Shown: positions 12,263 to 25,001 of the stretch, piece by piece
Layout of the letters: every line of letters begins with the position of its first letter
Position numbering within the stretch: position 1 is the first letter of the stretch
The notes under the pieces: model-generated
What the model was told of the DNA's origin: nothing
Databases searched by the model: none
What the model saw: the letters and a program-made list of their open reading frames with translations, nothing else
Source: Cucumis sativus
Taxonomy: Eukaryota > Streptophyta > Magnoliopsida > Cucurbitales > Cucurbitaceae
Length of the DNA: 64,000 nt
NCBI RefSeq assembly: GCF_000004075.3
Contig: NC_026656.2
Location: 13,206,001-13,270,000 of the forward strand
Reading direction: 5' to 3'
Translations under genes and position numbers: made by a program

Positions 12263-14124
12263 GTTCTCATGCATGATCCTGCTACTCGACCTACAATTGA
12301 CGTCCGTCTCGTACAGGTAATGTCTATCACGAACTATTGATTATTGCACTAGATTTTCATATTACAGAAGTAATGGAATTTGATGTTACATCTCTCGCTA
12401 TATATGTGATTAAGTAGTTTTTTAGTGTAATATTAATCTCTCGCTATATATGTGATTATGTCGTAGTTTGTTGTTTTATTTTGTCTGAACAGTATTTTTC
12501 ATTTAATTTTCCCAGTGTTCTAAAAGTTAACCTTTATACATTCTGTATAAGAATTCTATCTAGTTCTTGTCGACAAAATGCAAATGTAAAAATTGGTCAA
12601 CTTGCAGGTTCATTCATCTCCTGGCAGGAACTTTGGCAAGTCAGTTAATTGGAGCTTGAAGGAAAAAGTGGACTAGGAGCGGTTTTCTGGTTATGACAGC
12701 AATCAATGATTCCTCCATGTCACTTTAATAAGAGTTCAATGGCCCCTTCTGTTCTTAGTCCATCCTCCCCTCCCCCCCCCCCCCCCCCCCCCAAAACTTT
12801 TTCTCGGTAAATCGGAAAAGGTTTCGTTATTTTTTTTCTTGGAATTATTTAACATATGTTGCATGTGGATTGGTTAACAATGAAAGATTTATGTATGCCC
12901 TTGGTTCTCAAGCACCATCCCAATACTTTCAGGCCAATGCATGAAATTACAATATCAACAATTGACAAGCCGAAATTGCTCAGTCAGGTAGACTCACTCT
13001 CTAAATTGTATAATTTTTGTTTTTTACTAGAGCTAAGTAGCTTCTTGTAAAGGAGCATCTTACACACTAGTAGAGAGGGTCATTATTGTTGGAGGAACTA
13101 ATGTTCTTAGTTAAGCGTTTATGCTTTTGGTAACATTCCCATGTTTGTAGCACAACTATTTGAAGAAAATTAGCTGTAAATACCGAATATGATTTATTGG
13201 ACTTAGCTAAATTTTTTTATTATATGTGAGACATTCAGAGCAGAAATTACCTTTCAGTTGACGTCCTTACTTTCTGAGATTGGGCTGAATATTCAAGAAG
13301 CACATGCTTTTTCAACAACAGATGGCTTTTCCTTGGATGTTTTTGTAGTTGATGGTTGGGTAATTGAGGTAATATAGTCTTCCAAGGCTTTTCTTTCTCA
13401 TTTTCACACGACATTGAATGGGTTGTGGCAGGATATTGGATATTTTTTCAGTTCAGAATGGTCTTGATCTATTTTTTCTTAAAAAAATATTATTTATACC
13501 ATCCATGAATTGATTTTTTACATGGAGTGTTGAAATTACAGGATACCAAGCAGCTAAAAGATATACTGGCAGAAGAAATATCAAAGATTCAGGTAGCTGC
13601 CAATATTCTTGTTAAAGGTTACATTCCTGAGGATGGTTATACTTCACCTCAGATGTTATTTGAATTCTAACTAGTTGAGTTATATAGAAAAGGCATCCTC
13701 TATTCACACATTGGGAAAAAGTAGGGGTAGGTGCAAGATTGAGCCGTTAAATATTTAAAAGTTGACACATTAAAATTTTAATGCCATTGCTCTCCACTGT
13801 AGGCTCTGAAGTACTTTTTGATTCCAATGATTTTTCTTTTATACAATAAATATCTATAGGCACAATCATTATTTGACTTTGCAGAGTAGCTAATATCAAT
13901 TCTAGCTAAGTTATTCCCGGGGTCGCTTTCTTAAGTGTGCTTCCTTTATCTTTTTTATTTTCATTTAATTAACTTTTCATTAGTTTGTTCTCTATTCCAG
14001 ACCGATATTAAACCAAAATGTTTGACAGGTTATCAAGGTAGCTGATTTTGGTGTTGCTAGAGTGCTAGCTCAATCTGGTGTGATGACTGCTGAAACTGGA
14101 ACATATCGTTGGATGGCTCCGGAG
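12153..14124 (+). pseudogene. Decayed ACT-domain serine/threonine/tyrosine kinase (STY8/STY17/STY46 type)
   Basis: Exon-sized islands, each with sensible splice sites, match the plant ACT-kinase family in order. 12153-12212 encodes VNVERAEDVLMHK. 12266-12316 encodes DPATRPTIDVRLVQ then GTAATG. About 12880-12987 encodes FRPMHEITISTIDKPKLLSQ, the start of the ACT domain. 13258-13368 (37 codons) is the rest of ACT, with [20 protein letters not shown]. 13542-13592 (17 codons) is the linker DTKQLKDILAEEISKIQ. 14029-14124 (32 codons) is the activation segment with DFG (VADFGVAR) and [10 protein letters not shown]. Missing are the kinase N-lobe, with the glycine loop, catalytic lysine and HRD loop, and everything after APE. 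A duplication splits one exon. The intact family phosphorylates chloroplast preproteins; this copy cannot make an active kinase. The retained introns rule out a processed copy. Confidence 0.85.
12772..12792 (+). repeat. Poly-C run of 21 within the kinase pseudogene intron
   Basis: An uninterrupted run of C preceded by TCCTCCCCT. Its exact length is uncertain because homopolymers of this kind are error-prone in sequencing. Confidence 0.8.
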
Positions 14125-14295
14125 GTTAGTATCATGCAAATATATACTATTCACCCTATGGACATCAGATGCTGCGTTGGCATTCATGAAAAGTGTAGAT
14201 ATTAGATTTCAACCAATGTGTAATGGATCAGATTTCTATGTACCTCATATTTTCATATTTTCATGGTCATATATGGTACACATTCAGTTTCACAC

Positions 14296-14769
14296 ATCTT
14301 CCCCTTCATCTTCCCCTTCATCTTCCCCTTCTTCTTCCCCTTCATCTTCATCTTCCCCTTCATCTTCTCTTTCATCTTCATCATCTGCTTCTCTTCATCT
14401 TCCCCTTCATCTTCCCCTTCTTCTTCCCCTTCATCTTCCCCTTCATCTTCATCATCTGCTTCTCTTCATCTTCCCCTTCAACTTCCCCTTCATCTTTCCC
14501 TTCATCTTCATCTTCCCTTTCATCTTCCCCTTCATTTTCTCCTTCATCTTCATCATCTGCTTCTCTTCATCTTCCCCTTCATCTTCCCCTTCTTCTTCCT
14601 CTTCATCTTCCCCTTCATCTTCCCATTATTTTTCCCCTTCATCTTTCCCTTCATCTTCATCTTCCCCTTCATCTTCTCCTTCATCTTCATCATCTGCTTC
14701 TCTTCATCTTCCCCTTCATCTTCCCCTTCTTCCTCCCCTTCTTCCTCCCCTTCTTCCTCTTCCTCTTCT

Positions 14770-14801
<32 letters not shown>

Positions 14802-15521
14802 TGCTCCTCTTCTGCTCCTTCTTCTTCTCCTTCTTCTTCTTCTTCTGCTCCTTCTTCTTTTTCTTCTGCTTCTTCTTCTGCTTCTGCTTCTCCTTCTTCT
14901 GCTCCTTCTTCCGCTTCACCTTCTCCTTCTTCTGCTTCATCTTCCTTCTTCATCTTCTCCTTCATCTTCCCCTTCATCTTCTTCTTCTTCATCTTCTCCT
15001 TCATCTTTTGCTTCATCTTCTTCTTCTTCTTCTTCTTCTTCATCTTCATCTTCTTCTTCATCTTCTTCTTCTTCTTCTTCTTCATCTTCCTTCTTCATCT
15101 TCCCCTTCATCTTCTTCTTCTTCATCTTCTTCTTCATCTTTATCTTCTTCTTCTTCATCTTCTTCTTCATCTTCCTTCTTCATCTTCCCCTTCATCTTCT
15201 CCTTCATCTTTTCCTTCATCTTCTCCTTCATCTTCTCCTTCTTCTTCTCCTTCTTCTGCTTCTTCATCATCTGCTCCTTCTTCTTCTGCTTCATCTGCTC
15301 CTTCTTCTGCTCCTTCATCTTCCCCTTCATCTTCCCCTTCATCTTCTCCTTCATCTGCGCCTTCATCTGCTCCTTCATCATCTGCTTCTTCTTCTGCTTC
15401 ATCTGCTCCTTCTTCTTCTTCTCCTTCTTCTTCTCCTCCTTCTTCTCCTCCTTCTTCTCCTCCTCCTTCATCTTCATCATCTGCTTCATCTTCTCCTCCT
15501 CCTCCTCCTCCTCCTCCTCCT
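14296..15521 (+). repeat. 1.2-kb triplet-phased CTTCCC/CTTCAT minisatellite
   Basis: Almost wholly built of TTC, CTT, ATC, CCC, CTC and TGC triplets. The first 440 bp uses a 12-bp unit (CTTCCCCTTCAT) with a higher-order marker, CATCTGCTTCTCTTCATC, at 14382, 14453, 14554 and 14691. The second part drifts to CTTCTT, CTTCTG and finally pure (CCT)n at 15494-15520. All three plus frames stay open for over 430 codons, and minus frames give Lys/Glu/Met-rich reads. This follows from a composition that cannot form TAA, TAG or TGA, so these are not credible genes. The array starts about 170 bp after the last kinase exon. Confidence 0.95.
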
Positions 15522-18500
15522 AAAGGTGTTCAATAATTCGAACAATTTGAACTTACTTGACTCAAGTCCTAAGAAACTTAATTGGATTAGTAAAGCCTTT
15601 TTTTTTTTTTTTTTTGTTAGGGTTTGTGTCAATGCAGAAACATCAAAAGAAAACAAAAAAAGTGAACATATATATACTAAAAAAGGAAAAAGGATAACAA
15701 TGAAAAAAATGAGGAAAAGATGAAAAAGAAAAGAAAACAATAACTTGGTTGCATGACCCAAATATTCAACCCAAATTGAAAGGTTTGGGTTAGAGAGATG
15801 GATCTATGTAGTCATGTCTTTTTAGAAGTAGACGTGATCAAACTCATGTTAATCTATCAGTACTTTCTTAAAAATTATAATTAAGGTCAAAAGTTTGTAA
15901 TAGATAGTACCTCAACTCAATTAGGAGTTTTTTTTTTCTTCTTTTAATACATTAGAATTGAGAGAATTCAAACCACCAACACATTCAAATGTTGGTTGAA
16001 CTATGTTTTATTTACATCACAAACCCAAATTAGTTTAATAGGAAATTTAAATTTATGTTTAGGGATAATTGGATTGTAATAAATTACAGGTTTTGTGGAT
16101 TTGAAGGTGGTCATTGTGAGTAGGAGACGCAAAATGTGATCATGGAAAAGAGAGAAAAAAAAAAAACAAAACAATCTAAAAAGATTCAAAATACTTCCCA
16201 TCTTATCTATTTCATATATCAATTGAAAAAAAAGATGTTTCAATCTTAATTACTTTTGTTGTTCACACAACTAGCTTTTTTGGAACTGGGATGTGATATA
16301 TAGCACGTTCTCATTTTTCTCGAGGTGGGACTCACTTCTTTTCTATTGGCTCGAGGGACTGGATAAGATACTATTTAAAAAGAGACTACAACAATATAAC
16401 TAAAAGAGAAAAGAAAAAGAGAACGGATAAGTACGTATAGATTATAAAGATTATAAAAATTAATAAATGAGCCGAGAAACTTTTAAAAATAATATATATG
16501 TTATTTTCTAATATTTGTATACATTCCTAAACTTTGTAAACAATCTAAGAATTTCCTCTTTGTAAAAAATTCATCTGAACGTTGTTGGATGAAAAATCAA
16601 AATATCTAATTCCCTTTGTTTCATGCTTATTTCAAGCAAGCAAAAAACATTATTAATTCCAGATCACTTAGCTGTAGATTTATATTTTAAGTACAGGTTT
16701 GAAATATATTCATAAAGATCAAATGGTAATACAAAGATACAAACATCTACCTAAACAAAAATTATATATTTCAAGTAAGTTTCATCTATTATGTAATCTT
16801 CTTTCTTTTATAAGATGCATAAATATTGTTGCTAACTATTTATGTTTATTGTTTCTTGAAAATTAAACAAACAAAAAACTAAAATAGTTCTATATTTTTC
16901 CATGTTTTAACGTTATAAATATAATTTAGTGTTTTTAGGTTATATAATAATATAAGAAATATATATATAACATGTATTAAAATATTAAAATATTAAAATA
17001 ACAATAACTAAAAGTATGCATTCATAGAAAACAAATTATAAGTTTGTTTGATGCAAAGTTAACAATGAAAATATACAACCATTTTCAATCCTTCAACCAT
17101 TGTCTATATTTGATTTGTGATGATATTGTGATCACTTGAGTCTTTTATCTTAAATGATGTGTTTGACTTAGTTTTACCAATGTTGTAGTTATAAAATAGG
17201 AAAATTGTTGTTGATAAAAAAATATTAAAACTATTTACAAAATATTGTAAAAAAAAAACTTAAGTAGATGAGAGTTTAATGAATTTTGCTATATTTTGTA
17301 AATAATTTCATTATTTTTTTATTTTAAAAAATGTTGGAAAACTATTAAAAATGGCAAAGCTACTAAAAATCTTTACAAAATATAGTAAAATATCATATTC
17401 TATCAACGATCGACACTGATGGACGTTAATAGACATTGATAAAACAATGTCTATTAAATGCACTAATAGACACGGATAGAAATATGGTCTATCATTGAAT
17501 ATAGTATCTGAAAATTTGTTATATTATGTAAATATTTGGATTCATTACGTTAAATTTGAAAATGTCTTTAAAAGTTCGAGAGCAAAAAAAGAAAAAGAAA
17601 ACGTAGTTATTAAGTGATTAGATCTCACCCACAAATATAAGAGGTGGAGAATCATTTTGAAGAATTTGAAAAAGGAGTTTATGGAATATTCTCGTGATCC
17701 CATTGACATATAAACTCTAAACAAAAAGGGAACGGGGGAGGGCCATGAGAGAGAGTGATATAACCTTTAAATTGATGTAGCTTGAATTAGAGGATGAAAG
17801 AGATAAAAGAGTTAGATGATGGAAAAGTTAGAATTGAAAGGTTGGACATGGGACCTCTTGAATATGGACAAAGTTTTAAATACACTGTTAGTAAGTTTGT
17901 AATCATTCACTCATATTTTGACACGTAATCTGATATGATATATTATTACTTTTCTTCATCCAACGGTTATGATACGAGACGGAGTCTTCACTCGTATTTT
18001 TAATATTTATAAGACAACAAACCCAGCTAACAATTTAAAGAAAAAAAAAAACTAAGCTAAGAGCTTTAGTTTTATTTTGTACAACCCTTAACCCTAGCTA
18101 GCCAGGGGAGGACCATTACTATTTATTAGAAACAGTTAAAAGTTAGGGAGGTGAAGGACCATCCTAGAGAGAGAGAGAAAAGTACTTTTTTCTCTCTCTC
18201 TTCAATTCACCAAATTTGGAGTAGGAGATTCAACCATTAATCGATATATCTTAATAAAAACAGATGAAATTATATATTATCAAAAACGATATATATACAC
18301 CAGTTTGAATTGTCCACGTTTCAAAATTAGAACGTGACTTATCAATAACAATAGATACGAACTAAGATTAATTAGAAAAAGAGGACCAACATAAAAATGT
18401 GTTTTTAAAATGTACTATGTTCACAATGCAAGTGGCAATGGTGTATCATACTTTCATTCTTGCAATTTGGAGAACCACAGTTATTATGATGGATTGAACT

Positions 18501-21500
18501 CAAGAGTGAGGGGTTGTATCATGCTTTTAAGAGTGACCCATTGCAACATGACAAGTAACAATGGTCTATCATGCTTTCATGCTCAAGAGTGAGGGGTGGG
18601 ATCATTGGGTGTTGATAAGTGATAGTGGATATTTTGGATTATTATTAAAGAAAAATGGCTCTTGCTTATTGTGAATAGTCACCTATTTTATTCTCTGTTT
18701 CTTTATTGTTTACACTTTACACCCTGGCTTGGCTTTTGTCTCACTTTTCAAAAGAAATTTCATTCATTGTAAGCCTACTTTTGTAATTTTTGAAACCATG
18801 CCCTAATCATTATAAATTTGAGTAACTCAATTGCTCACTTGCTACTGCCTTTTTCCCTAAAATCCTTTTAATCTTATTCTTTTCTTCCCCATTTTGTATC
18901 TTCTCCAATAATTCAACTCTTATTTCTTCCATTTTCACATCCAAAAATCAAACTCCATTCATCAAAATAGATTAAACTAAAGATAATTACAATTGGTAAG
19001 AAGACAATATAGTTAGGCTTGAGAGTTATATATTGTCGAGGAGATTAGAAGATGACGATACAAATGTTGGTTAACGAAGTTTGAGTTTTTTACATCTTCA
19101 GAAGCTCTTTCGCTCATTAAATGAAAATGGAAGCACTAACCATTGGAAACCCACCAAAAAGATATTATTGGTTCAACATCAATTCGAAAAGTTTGTTCTC
19201 AACTGTGAAACTATGAAATCAATACATAAGGTTGAAAAGTTTATTGAGCTTGTCGAGACTGCCACTCTTCTAAATAATCATAATAATCTCATATAGCTAG
19301 AGGTCTAAAATATATATCATTAATAAAATCTAAAATTTTGCTATATTTTGTAAATATGTTGAGTCATCTTACAATATTTATAAAAAAAGTTAATTTGAAA
19401 AGCATATTAAAAACTAAAATGCAGTCATGTTTAAATTAAAAAAGAAAAAAAAAAAGGTGTTCAAAGGTTGATGAAGAGACTTATTTAACATTTTGAAAGC
19501 TTACAAACCTATGCTACTAAGTATAAAGTTGAAAATTTGAAAAGTTAAAAAAGAAATAATAATTTAATAAAAGAAGAAGAAAAGGAAGAAAACATATTGG
19601 TAAAGTAGTTGTTGTTTAATCAAATTAAATAAACTAAGTTTGGTAAGATATTTTATTAGAATGATAACGAAATATATTGATATGACATTGATAATTAATA
19701 TAAAGATAACTACGCCATCTCTTATTCCTTTTCAACTTTAATCCCTTTTTCCTTTTTAATTTCAAAAACGTTTTGTTGTATGACAAAAAAAATAGTTTAT
19801 AATATCTCTTTCTTGCGTATAGTAAATTTGACAAATATGATTAGTAATTGAGGGTAATTAGACGGTAATCAGTTTTTAAATTTGTTACTTTTGCAATTTA
19901 TAAAAGGTAGGTGACATGAATTCTATTATCATAATTTTTATTATTATTATTTTTACAAACTTTACTTTAACTATTATTTGTCATTATTTACATTTAGTTT
20001 GTTATCTTAGTGGCCTTAATTTGTATTTTGAAAACAAACACTCTTTAATAAAAATATTTTCTTTTATTTTGGGAACGTAGTTAACACATCTTTGAAGGAA
20101 TCACATAGACGGTTTCAGAAATCATACGTAAGAGGCACTATATAAATAGACGTAGTAGACAATATTCAAATCTAGAATCTTGAGGCTTTGAAGGGAGGAC
20201 ACATTCACTATACCAGAGGTTGAATTTAGTAATAATAAAACATTGTTTAATATATATTATAATATAACAATTCATAATTAATATTAAAATAAAAAAATAA
20301 AAATTGTGAAGGAAACACGTGCTGACCTCTTAAATAAATCTGTATGTATATTTCTCTTTATATTTCTATATATTATTTACTTATTGATTTCATAACATAA
20401 TTTTTTTATTATATAATAAAAAATCTTTGGAAAAAGACAAAATTACAATCTAATCTAATCTAATATTGGATTTGAGATTGACTATGGGACTATTGTTTTT
20501 GTTATAATTGGTAAAATAGATTATGATTAATTAAATTAAATTACACATGAGTTAATTACTAGCATTTGCATCAATATTAGTTATTATTATATCTAAAAAA
20601 GACAATTTAGTATCTATCAATCAAATACTCGTAATCAATTTCGTTACACTTCACGTTACAAATAAATTTTAGAATAAAATAAAGGTTACTTGCAATTATA
20701 TTAAAAGCTACGTTAAGATATGAAATGAAACGACTAGAGAGGAGAAAGTGAATAATGTTTATCTGTTGAAATGATGGGCGGTGAATTAATGGCAGGGTAA
20801 GTTGGGATTGTTGATTTAGGTCTTAAAACATTTCAATCTCAATTCTCAATCATTATGTAAACCACAAATATAATTTCCCCTACTTATCCTTCTTTCCCTC
20901 TCTTCTCTATTCCCTATCATTATTCAACACTTAACATATGAAACAAATAAAAAGAAAATTTTGATGTATAAGTTAGACTAGATAGAGATAAGGGTGGCTT
21001 AAAGTCTACATTTTTTTCCTAACTAGGAGTAGGATAAGATAAATTTTCTTTTTAGTCCTTCACATTAAATTTGATTGAATCAATTATTAATCGAAACTTA
21101 GACTTATTTGATCTCAATGCACACATATTAAACTATCTATGTGTCTCACTTAGATAATATAGTACATAAAAAAAATTGTTAATTAGTCTAGAAGTTTGTG
21201 TCGATATTGATTTTAATTTATTTATACAATAAACAATACATTTGTTATCTTAAAACTAAAAACGAAAAAAGTTACTAAACGATTAAATTTCATTAGTTTC
21301 CTTTACTAAACTAATAGAATAGATCGAAGTTAAATGGGTTAATTGTGTTAATGAATAAGATGATACTAAATACCATTTCGAAAGCTAACCATTTTCTCCT
21401 TACAATTAGTTTGAATTAAAACAATAATAATAAAAGATTGATTTTATTGGTTTGTATTTAGTGTTCATTTTTCCGAAGGCCTGAAAAAAGATAGAAAAAG

Positions 21501-22200
21501 AACAAAAACAAAAAAAAATTGAAATAATAGAATTCGTTTTTCAAAATGGAATTAGTGGGAAAACAGGAAAGTTATAGGAAACGGCGTTTTCAAAATTTCC
21601 TAAGTAATTTCGGGAAACAAATAAACACCCAAATTCCAACCATTTGTAGTCTAATCTCATATTATTCATTGAAATTAAAGGAAATTCATAAATAAAATTA
21701 AAAAAAAAAAACCTTTGAAGACGAAAAGTTTGTACACAACAATATCACATAATTTTAAAAATAGTTTTATTTTATAAGAAAAGAAAAGAAATAGATAATA
21801 AATGAAAAAAATGTAGTATGTACAGAACAATTGAAAGGAAAGAAAAAATTGGTATTAAGATCCACTTCATGAAAAGAGAGGGTGAGAAAGAGAATTTGAA
21901 TTTTAGTTTTCTTCTAAATTTCTAAATTTCTAAAATTAGACACCGACAATTTCTTATAATGGTAGGGTCCTTAAATATAAGTCTTTTTCTAGGTATATTT
22001 CTAAGTAATTGCAATGTTAATATTTTTAAAAATAATAATTAAGTGTCTACCAATACTTTAAAAAACTATAAATATGATCAAATCTATTAGTAGACTTCAA
22101 CAGTTAAATATAAATTTGGTTGTATTTACAAAAAAAGAAAAATACTTTAGTGGTTTAGTTAAATCAAATTCTCATAAACATAAACCATGGGAGAGAAATA
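15522..22200. other. Gene-poor AT-rich intergenic region
   Basis: No coding region found. It contains a T18 run near 15598-15615, the GATAG-family repeat at 17370-17545, a partial arm of the same family near 19335-19375, a CT/GA microsatellite near 18165-18205, and two related stretches near 18415-18600 ('caatgg/cttgcaa...gagtgaggggt' occurs twice about 100 bp apart). The remaining ORFs (60-80 codons) are AT-rich noise. Confidence 0.6.
17370..17545. repeat. Dispersed foldback-like repeat (tagcaaaat/gatag family), copy 2
   Basis: Inverted outer arms ('tttacaaaatatagtaaaatatca' type at left, 'ttatattatgtaaatatttgga' at right) flank a core of repeated 'agacattgat', 'tgtctatt' and 'tctatcattg' words. 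It is the best preserved copy in the window. Confidence 0.6.
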
Positions 22201-22214
22201 AGATACCGTTGATA

Positions 22215-23110
22215 AATTTTTAGTAAATAGGGTTCAATTTTCACCCTTTTAAAAGTTTATGGGTTGGACTTTTAAAATTGAAAGTTTAAAGGTAAAATTA
22301 TTAATTCTACCATACTTCAAATTGGCTTTTACAATTTGTGAATAATAATAATAATAGATCTATAGATAGATGCATCTAAAGTTAGTATAAGGGGTTTGTT
22401 TAGCAAAAATATCTACACTGTATAGAATAATTTTAAAAACGGAAAATCTCAAAAGTCCACAATGTGAAATAACAAAAATATCATTCGATTAATCGATCAC
22501 ACACGGGCAAAAAGCTTGGTACATGATCGTTTAGATCTTGGTAAACGATCGTTTAATCTATCACTTATTTATTAGTAATCTATCGTTGTCTATCTAGGAT
22601 ATTTAGACAAAGATAGATAGTGATGGTGGTCTATATCTATCTATTTAAGATAGATGATTGATCGTTTAGATATTGGTATAAGATTGTGTAGTGAAAAAAG
22701 AATGACACAATATCTGATAATGAAAAAAGAATAAGAAGATGATGCGAAAGATGAGACAAAACAGAAAGAAAAAATTATAGAAGAGGAGATGGAAAAACGT
22801 AAACAAGAAAGAATGAGAATATGATAAGGAAAGAGAAATAATAATATGAAAAAGACGCGTAAACATTCAACTTGAGATTTAAAACGAGTCGGACCAAATG
22901 TAAATTTTATGAAAATACAACCAGTTTAGTTTTATTTTCTATTACACGTGTGGGAAATATTTTTTTTAGTATAAATAGTGAAGAAGAGGGAGAAGAAAGG
23001 TTATGGACCAATAACCACTTGGACCTTTAAAGGCCCAACAACTTGAACAAAAACAAATCTGACCCATATATTAATTTGGAAACTCACATATACCTTTAAA
23101 ACAAGAAACA
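22215..23110. repeat. Segmental duplication, 5' part, copy A
   Basis: Collinear with 26445-27420. Shared anchors in order: an 'aaagttta...gaaagttta.aggt' segment, 'catacttcaa' followed by 'tttacaatttgt', 'atagatgcatc' with 'aaagttagt', the 'tagacaaaga' to 'gtggtctat' core, 'taataatgaaaaaagaataagaag'-like purine DNA, and finally 'ttatgg.ccaataaccacttgg' with 'tttaaaggcccaac'. No coding potential. It forms the left flank of B3 copy 1, just as its partner flanks B3 copy 2. Confidence 0.8.
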
Positions 23111-24194
23111 AAAATTTAGATGTGGCTAAGCTGTATATATATATATATCTTGAAATTGATAAATTTTAAATGTTACTTTCTTTATCAAATTTTGAGTTTA
23201 AGTTTGTGTTAAAATTTTACATTTTTACCCTAAGTTTTCAATAATCTCTACTTTAATCACTTATCATAATTTTCTTTTACAATTGAATTTAATGAAAAGA
23301 TTTGATCGTGATTATGTTAATTAAAATTTAAATATAATATGGTAGGGACGAAATTAAAATAAATCTAGAAATTCGTAAGTTTTTCTAAATCAAAAGATCA
23401 AATTTAAAATAAATTTAAAACTAATGAATAAAAATATAGCCGTATTTTATGTCAATGTATACTTTTGTGATGTTTTTTCTTTTTTAATTAAAAAATCTAG
23501 GTCAATTATTTGCTTCAACCAAAGTCATAGAATGATGAAGAAATTAGAGAGTGAAAATTTAAAATCATTCAAAGCGAAATTATAAATTTATGAATCATTT
23601 TATGTTATAAAATTTACATTATTATAACTTTAAAATTGAAAAATTAAAATAGGTAAAATTATTGAAAATATTTTATAAAATTATAACAAAAGTTGGATTT
23701 TATCATTGATAAACTCTTATAATTAATGTTTAATATTTATGAATATCACTACATACATAATTCAATACTTTCTTTTATATTATTGAGTGTCTCAACTAGT
23801 TTATGTGTCAATTGACTAATCTCGTAAGACAATCTTATATCTTATTGTTATTATAATTAATTGTTATTAAATTATCTAATTGTTTTTGTATTATTTGGAA
23901 ATATTTCTTAAAATCAGGAATCTTCTTTATATAAATTTGTACTAATGCAAAATTTGAATGCATATATACATACATATACACACATACATACATATACCCA
24001 TATAGACACACATACACATATATATGTACATACATTCTATAGATATTAAACTACTATTGCATGCGATTTGGTATATCAAAATATTTATGTAAGCATCACT
24101 CCCTATTAAGTGTATAAGATATTTTCTTAATTAATTTTCTTTATTTAACTAAATATTAAAATGTGTGTATATATATATAATAGAGTTAGTATAA

Positions 24195-24204
24195 TTGCAT
24201 GCAA
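24195..24204. promoter_or_regulatory. RY-type palindrome TTGCATGCAA, promoter of B3-like copy 1
   Basis: A perfect 10-bp palindrome containing the CATGCA core (RY element, bound by AFL-type B3 factors in seed genes). It is 25 bp before the ATG and preceded by a TATATATATA run at 24170-24179. The block from the palindrome through 'tttgtatacat' is conserved upstream of all three B3-like copies although surrounding DNA has drifted, which suggests function (inference). Confidence 0.5.
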
Positions 24205-24229
24205 TTTGTATACATTAGAAAAGAAAAAA

Positions 24230-24625
24230 ATGGAGCAGTCGAAGAAGCCATGGTCGATTACAGAGACACTAGATGGAAGCAAAGAATTGGGTCTAAAGTT
24301 GGATGCTGCAGAGATGTTATTTGAATCCTCGTTTCTTCTTAACTATTTTCCAGAACAGAGTGGGAAAGCAAAAATCACCATGTTTGACGTGGTTTCAGAG
24401 AAAAGTTTTAAAGCAACAATGGAAAGGAAAAGCGCTTCAAACCAATTTCTTATTACGTGGAAAAAAGACTTCGTAAAAAACATAAACTATAAGAGTGGAG
24501 ATGAAATTTTATTGTATTGGGAACCTCAAATCAAAAGTCTATGTTTTGAGATTGTAAGGTGTTCCGCTCTTAGAACTTATCCACAAATGTCCGGTCAATA
24601 CCATTCGTATAATTATCGTTCCTAG
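24230..24625 (+). CDS. Small B3-domain-like protein (DUF313/At2g31720-At1g05920 type), copy 1
   Basis: A single-exon 131-residue protein. I chose the ATG in AAAAAATGGAGC because the paralogue at 28049 begins at the same codon and the sequence upstream is non-coding TA repeat. The protein (MEQSKKPWSITETLDGSKEL...) fits one compact domain. Residues 50-110 read as the second half of a plant REM/DUF313 B3 fold: W(x)KDFVKN, then NYKSGDEILLYWEP, then LCFEIV, aligning with the family pattern W..(D/E)FV...LK.GDEIG.YWD....F.F. Such proteins are nuclear DNA-binding or B3-like factors, often tandemly duplicated in dicots. It is short for the family, with only this domain, so DNA binding is not assured. 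It differs from copy 2 at 6 residues. Confidence 0.65.
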   Translation: MEQSKKPWSITETLDGSKELGLKLDAAEMLFESSFLLNYFPEQSGKAKITMFDVVSEKSFKATMERKSASNQFLITWKKDFVKNINYKSGDEILLYWEPQIKSLCFEIVRCSALRTYPQMSGQYHSYNYRS

Positions 24626-24968
24626 AACAAATATAGCACAATAAAATAATAATAATTATTATTATTATTATATTTTTTAATTATTGTTTTAAGTAAAAAA
24701 GAATAATATTTTTTATATTACTTAATTCTAATTAAGTAGTTTGTTTTTATGGAATTTTTTCTTTCAAACAATTATACCGTCCAAAGTTAGTTTGATCAAC
24801 ATTTATCTAAAAACAAATATAAACCAAACATTAGAATTTTCTTTAACTAAATATATATTGTATGGGTGTTAATTTAAATATTAAACTATTGTCCTTTGTA
24901 AATGTATAAAATATTTTATTAATTATTTCTCTTTATACTATCCTTATGTATAGAGAATAGAGTCGATA

Positions 24969-24978
24969 TTGCATGCAA
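24969..24978. promoter_or_regulatory. RY-type palindrome TTGCATGCAA upstream of the B3-like pseudogene
   Basis: The same 10-bp palindrome followed by 'tttgtatacata', at the equivalent distance from the lost start codon. It is retained although the downstream frame is broken. Confidence 0.45.
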
Positions 24979-25001
24979 TTTGTATACATAGGGGGGAAAA
25001 A

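Noticed and set aside
14177..15723. Three overlapping plus-strand ORFs of 437-486 codons and minus-strand Lys/Glu-rich ORFs
   Set aside because: All are translations of the CTTCCC/CTTCAT satellite, which cannot form stop codons in any frame. There are no introns, domains or codon bias of a gene.
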